Source of the DNA: Pedobacter sp. HDW13
GTDB taxonomy: Bacteria > Bacteroidota > Bacteroidia > Sphingobacteriales > Sphingobacteriaceae
Direction of reading: 5' to 3'
Assembly (NCBI RefSeq): GCF_011303555.1
Contig: NZ_CP049868.1
Span: 1,984,001 to 2,048,000 of the forward strand
Length of the DNA stretch: 64,000 nucleotides
This document shows, in pieces, positions 60,333-64,000 of the stretch. Within the stretch, counting starts at the first letter, position 1, and each line of letters starts with the position of its first letter. The notes under the pieces are model-generated. The model was not told the origin of the DNA. It saw only the letters and a program-made list of their open reading frames with translations, and did not search any database. Both the position numbers and the translations under genes were made by a program.

Positions 60333-63170
60333 TTATTTACTCAAATACATTGATTTGTCTTTGTAAAGCTTGCGGAAGTAAGGATCTTCCAGATCTTTAA
60401 TGAAGCGGATCGCCTCACCAGTCGATTTCATTTCAGGGCCTAGCTCTTTAGGTACCTCCGGGAATTTCTCGTAAGAGAAAACCGGCTCTTTAATGGCATA
60501 ACCTTTCAATTTACGTACAATGGTAAAATCTTTCAGTTTTGCTACACCCAGCATAATTTTCGCTGCAATGTTGATGTAAGGCACATCGTATGCTTTCGCA
60601 ATAAACGGAACCGTACGCGATGCCCTTGGGTTCGCCTCGATTACATATACCTTCTCATCTTTAATGGCAAACTGAATGTTTAGTAAACCACGCACATCTA
60701 AAGCTTTTGCAATTTTAACCGAGTATTCTTCCATTGCTTTAGTTACCGTTTCTGATAAGCTAAAAGTTGGCAATACGGCAAATGAATCGCCAGAGTGGAT
60801 ACCTGCAGGCTCGATGTGCTCCATCATACCTACAATGTGAACATCCTCACCATCCGAAATCGAATCCGATTCTGCTTCTTCTGCTCTATCTAAAAAATGA
60901 TCGATCAATACACGGTTGCCCGGTAAATCGCCCAACAATTTCACTACTGCTTTCTCCAGGTCTTCATCGTTAATTACGATACTCATACCTTGTCCACCCA
61001 GTACATAACTCGGACGAACCAACACCGGATAACCTACCTCATTGGCTACAACGATAGCCTCTTCAGCATTTTCAGCAACTCCGTATTTTGGATAAGGGAT
61101 ATTTAACTCTTTTAACAGATCAGAGAAACGACCGCGATCTTCAGCGATATCCATGTTCTCGAAAGAAGTTCCGATAATTTTGATACCTTTTTCAGTTAAC
61201 TTTTCAGCCATTTTCAAGGCTGTTTGTCCACCAAGCTGAACAATTACACCTACCGGTTTCTCTAACTCGATAATTTCGCGCACATGTTCCCAGAAAACAG
61301 GTTCGAAGTAAAGTTTATCGGCCATGTTAAAGTCGGTAGAAACCGTTTCAGGGTTACAGTTAACCATGATGGCTTCGAAACCTGATTCTTTTGCAGCCAG
61401 TAAACCGTGTACACAAGAGTAATCGAACTCAATACCCTGACCAATACGGTTAGGACCTGAACCCAATACGATTACTTTTTTACGGTCTGAGGAAACAGAT
61501 TCGTTTTCCTCTTCAAAAGTTGAATAGTAATATGGTGTTTGCGCCGGGAATTCCGCAGCACAGGTATCAACCATTTTATATACCCTGCGAATGCCTAGCT
61601 CTTTTCTACGATCGTAAACTTCATCTTCGGTTACGTTACCCAATAACCAGGCAATCTGCACATCCGAAAATCCTTTTTGTTTTAAGGTAAAGAAGAAATC
61701 GCGCGGGATATTATTTAATGAATATCTTTTTAACTCAGTTTCTAAAGCTACAAGCTCCTGAATCTGGTTTAAGAACCATTTATCGATTTTGGTTACCTTA
61801 CGGATCGACTCCAAAGGAACACCCATCGCCATGGCATCTTTTATTAAGAACAGACGGTTCCATGAAGCATGCTCCAAACCATCCATAATTTCTTCAATAT
61901 TACGTACTTGTCTGCCATCAGCACCTAAGCCCGAGCGGCCAATTTCCAAACTCTGACAAGCTTTTTGTAAAGCTTCGATGAAAGTACGACCAATTGCCAT
62001 TACTTCACCTACCGATTTCATTTGTAAACCAAGCTCTTTATTGGCTCCTTTAAATTTATCGAAGTTCCAGCGTGGTACTTTTACGATCACGTAATCTAAA
62101 GTAGGTTCGAAATATGCAGAAGTGGTTTTGGTAATCTGGTTTTCAATTTCATCCAGATTGTAACCGATAGCCAGTTTAGCGGCAATTTTTGCAATCGGGT
62201 AACCAGTTGCTTTACTTGCCAAAGCTGATGAACGTGATACACGTGGGTTAATTTCGATTGCGATGATTTCGTCATCAGCCGGGTTAACCGAGAACTGAAC
62301 GTTACAACCGCCGGCAAAGTTTCCGATGGCACGCATCATTTTAATCGCCTGGTTACGCATTTCCTGGTAACAACGGTCAGATAAAGTCATGGCCGGAGCA
62401 ACAGTAATCGAATCACCAGTGTGGATACCCATCGGGTCGAAGTTTTCGATCGAGCAGATAATGATTACGTTATCGTTGCTATCTCTTAACAACTCTAACT
62501 CATACTCTTTCCAGCCTAAAACTGCTTTCTCTACCAAAACCTCGTGTGTTGGCGAAGCTTCTAAACCACGTTTAAGTGCAGCATCGAATTCTTCTTTTCT
62601 GTGCACAAAACCACCACCAGAACCACCTAAGGTATATGATGGGCGGATTACCAATGGAAAACCAATTTCCTGAGCGGCTTCTTTACCTTCTAAGAATGAG
62701 TTGGCAATTTTCGATTGAGCAACACCTACGCCTATATCAACCATTAACTGGCGGAAGGCTTCGCGGTTTTCTGTTTTCTCGATTGCATCAACATCAACCC
62801 CTACAACTTTAACACCGTATCTTTCCCAAACACCGCGTTCTTCTGCTTCTTTACAAAGATTAAGTGCTGTTTGGCCTCCCATAGTTGGTAGCACGGCATC
62901 AATTTTAGGTAAACTTGCATCAGCAATATGCTCTTGCAAAATCTCTTCGATCGAATCAACTGTTAACGGACGAAGGTAAACATGGTCGCCGATAACTTTA
63001 TCCGTCATAATAGTAGCCGGATTAGAGTTGATAATTGATACGGTAATCCCTTCTTCTTTTAAAGATAGGGCCGCTTGAGAACCCGAGTAATCAAATTCAC
63101 AGGCTTGGCCAATAATAATTGGTCCAGATCCGATAATTAGTACTGAGCGAATGGAAGTGTCTTTAGGCAT
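60333..63170 (-). CDS. carB: Carbamoyl-phosphate synthase large subunit, without MGS domain
   Basis: Makes carbamoyl phosphate from bicarbonate, ATP and ammonia passed from CarA, for pyrimidine and arginine synthesis. The 945 residues include two ATP-grasp halves: IGSGPIIIGQACEFDYSG in the first and LGSGPNRIGQGIEFDYSC in the second. Each half has its own ATP-binding and metal motifs. The chain ends soon after the second half (LYKDKSMYLSK) and lacks the C-terminal MGS-like allosteric domain of the 1073-residue E. coli protein. This is common in Bacteroidota, so it is no truncation. CarA is not nearby. Confidence 0.95.
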   Translation of the reverse strand: MPKDTSIRSVLIIGSGPIIIGQACEFDYSGSQAALSLKEEGITVSIINSNPATIMTDKVIGDHVYLRPLTVDSIEEILQEHIADASLPKIDAVLPTMGGQTALNLCKEAEERGVWERYGVKVVGVDVDAIEKTENREAFRQLMVDIGVGVAQSKIANSFLEGKEAAQEIGFPLVIRPSYTLGGSGGGFVHRKEEFDAALKRGLEASPTHEVLVEKAVLGWKEYELELLRDSNDNVIIICSIENFDPMGIHTGDSITVAPAMTLSDRCYQEMRNQAIKMMRAIGNFAGGCNVQFSVNPADDEIIAIEINPRVSRSSALASKATGYPIAKIAAKLAIGYNLDEIENQITKTTSAYFEPTLDYVIVKVPRWNFDKFKGANKELGLQMKSVGEVMAIGRTFIEALQKACQSLEIGRSGLGADGRQVRNIEEIMDGLEHASWNRLFLIKDAMAMGVPLESIRKVTKIDKWFLNQIQELVALETELKRYSLNNIPRDFFFTLKQKGFSDVQIAWLLGNVTEDEVYDRRKELGIRRVYKMVDTCAAEFPAQTPYYYSTFEEENESVSSDRKKVIVLGSGPNRIGQGIEFDYSCVHGLLAAKESGFEAIMVNCNPETVSTDFNMADKLYFEPVFWEHVREIIELEKPVGVIVQLGGQTALKMAEKLTEKGIKIIGTSFENMDIAEDRGRFSDLLKELNIPYPKYGVAENAEEAIVVANEVGYPVLVRPSYVLGGQGMSIVINDEDLEKAVVKLLGDLPGNRVLIDHFLDRAEEAESDSISDGEDVHIVGMMEHIEPAGIHSGDSFAVLPTFSLSETVTKAMEEYSVKIAKALDVRGLLNIQFAIKDEKVYVIEANPRASRTVPFIAKAYDVPYINIAAKIMLGVAKLKDFTIVRKLKGYAIKEPVFSYEKFPEVPKELGPEMKSTGEAIRFIKDLEDPYFRKLYKDKSMYLSK

Positions 63171-63284
63171 GATAAAGCTTAAACAATAATTAAAATTCTA
63201 AAGTATTGGTTCATTTAAGAACCTTAGAAAGCAACGAGATTTAGTGCTATTGCGAAGAAAAATCCCAACTGTTCTGTCGGGATG

Positions 63285-63292
63285 CAAAGATA
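63285..63292 (-). promoter_or_regulatory. -7 box for carB
   Basis: TATCTTTG on the minus strand fits TAnnTTTG exactly, about 115 bases before the start. The leader holds two small hairpins, GGTTC...GAACC and ATCCC...GGGAT. Confidence 0.5.
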
Positions 63293-63330
63293 CATCTTTA
63301 GCGCGATTTTAAGCTGATTTTTTTAAAATA

Positions 63331-63360
63331 AAAAAGAGGCCTTTATTCGGCCTCTTTTTT
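63331..63360. terminator. Terminator after the small secreted protein gene
   Basis: GAGGCC-TTTATTC-GGCCTC flanked by A and T runs. It lies just past the minus-strand gene stop at 63383. Confidence 0.85.
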
Positions 63361-63382
63361 ATCTTTTCTTTTGTTAAAACAC

Positions 63383-63700
63383 CTACTGTTGTAATTTAAT
63401 TTCGCCTAAATCTGTAGTAGCACTATCTTTCACTGCCACCTTTTCAATAACAGCATCTTTGTACGGCGCGTTGGCCTGTATCCAAACTGTATAAACGCCT
63501 TCTTTAAGGTTAGAAAAGGTGAAAACTCCCTGGCTCAACTGTGCCTTTAAGGTATCGGTTCCGGCTACAAGTGAAACAGAAGCAGCAGCATCTGAAGGAG
63601 TGATTTTACCAATAATTCCGCCTAACTTAATATTTGTATAGGCGATTGCCCCCAGGGCAAAAACAATGAGCAGCGCTAATATTGCACATAACTTTTTCAT
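63383..63700 (-). CDS. Small secreted protein with carboxypeptidase-like regulatory fold
   Basis: A 105-residue protein with a signal peptide (CAILALLIVFALGAIAYTN). The body has GKITPSDAAASVSLVAGTDTL and FTFSNLKEGVYTVWIQANAPY, the pattern of a short CarboxypepD-reg-like beta-sandwich. Such small forms are found beside envelope proteins but have no known function. It lies upstream of carB on the same strand and is separated by its own terminator. Confidence 0.7.
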   Translation of the reverse strand: MKKLCAILALLIVFALGAIAYTNIKLGGIIGKITPSDAAASVSLVAGTDTLKAQLSQGVFTFSNLKEGVYTVWIQANAPYKDAVIEKVAVKDSATTDLGEIKLQQ

Positions 63701-64000
63701 TGGTTTAGTTTTTAATTTTCAACTGTCTAAAATAAATAACACCAATTAGTACAAATAGTTTTAAATAATGAACAGCCAAAATTCAAAACGTACTAATAAT
63801 TATACACAATAGTAGTGCCGAAATATACAATTGTAATCTGAATGTTAATAAGTGTTAAAATAACACTAAGAAACTGCCCTCAGAAGTCAGAATTAAGTCA
63901 CGAAGTTGTGATGTTCGCAATATTGGCAATAATGTTGTAATAAGCAGAACATATATGCGTTTTGTATATACTTTAGACAATGATCTAAAGCTTCCTCCGC
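63701..64000. other. Gene-free end of window
   Basis: No supported coding region in these last 300 bases. They are AT-rich. The only notable structure is AGTGTTA-AAA-TAACACT (63851-63867), a seven-base hairpin. The minus-strand side probably carries the promoter of the small secreted protein gene; whatever lies beyond base 64000 is unseen. Confidence 0.6.

Noticed and set aside
60333..60400. CarB as a truncated gene because it is shorter than the E. coli protein
   Set aside because: The end falls cleanly after the second ATP-grasp half and is followed by a terminator; the short form is usual in Bacteroidota.
61262..62812. Open frames on both strands inside carB
   Set aside because: They overlap strongly conserved carB codons, have no start signals and match no family; they are shadows.
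1..64000. CRISPR array, insertion sequence or prophage
   Set aside because: No regular repeat-spacer series, transposase, integrase or phage structural gene was seen on either strand.

Overview
The window looks like a chromosomal segment of a Bacteroidota species, most likely a Pedobacter-like member of the Sphingobacteriaceae. The evidence is an AT-leaning composition, many TAnnTTTG promoter boxes of the Bacteroidota primary sigma type, a gldD lipoprotein gene, a GLPGLI-family protein paired with an outer-membrane beta-barrel protein, a DUF4407 protein, a ComA-type phosphosulfolactate synthase, and a CarB that lacks the C-terminal allosteric domain. No rRNA, tRNA, insertion sequence, prophage or CRISPR array was seen.

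Region 1 (1-10.6 kb) is housekeeping and repair: polA cut by the left edge, then tag, a GNAT acetyltransferase, a CxxC carboxymuconolactone-decarboxylase-like protein, an alkyltransferase-like (ATL) protein whose acceptor cysteine is alanine, trmB, fcl, oxyR, a Mn-type superoxide dismutase, tadA and csaA. trmB and fcl are each broken by a one-base deletion. Region 2 (10.7-15.5 kb) is a xylose block, xylB-xylA plus a sodium/sugar symporter. A textbook LacI-type operator lies on its promoter. Region 3 (15.5-33 kb) is mixed: a broken VOC gene, a lipoprotein and a LolE/FtsX-like permease, an MBL hydrolase, gldD, aroE, comA, a broken TPR gene, an M1 aminopeptidase, a TraB/GumN protein, an ALDH7-type dehydrogenase, a GIN-domain protein, the OMP-GLPGLI pair, a Crp-type regulator and an AhpD-like protein.

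Region 4 (33.9-52.4 kb) is the most coherent part, a pectin and uronate utilisation locus. A CE12 esterase and a GH43 enzyme run leftward. CE8 pectinesterase, GH28, GH105 and PL10 run rightward, followed by uxaB, uxaA, uxaC, kdgK, kdgA, exuT and a gapN-like dehydrogenase. Together these take acetylated and methylated pectin to galacturonate, then to KDPG, pyruvate and glyceraldehyde-3-phosphate, and finally to 3-phosphoglycerate. No SusC/SusD pair and no dedicated regulator lie in the window.

Region 5 (52.5-64 kb) holds a TPR-like lipoprotein, a dipeptide epimerase, a small membrane protein, a rhodanese, DUF4407, an M61-M28 peptidase pair, carB and a small secreted protein.

The most notable points are these. 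Five genes carry single-base deletions, four of them in short homopolymers, which points to sequence error. A family of paired-hairpin intergenic elements has co-varying stems. The octamer CGTTTGCA is shared by the xylose and pectin control regions. An 11-bp inverted repeat brackets the oxyR promoter and its start codon. No clearly new defence or mobile system was found.
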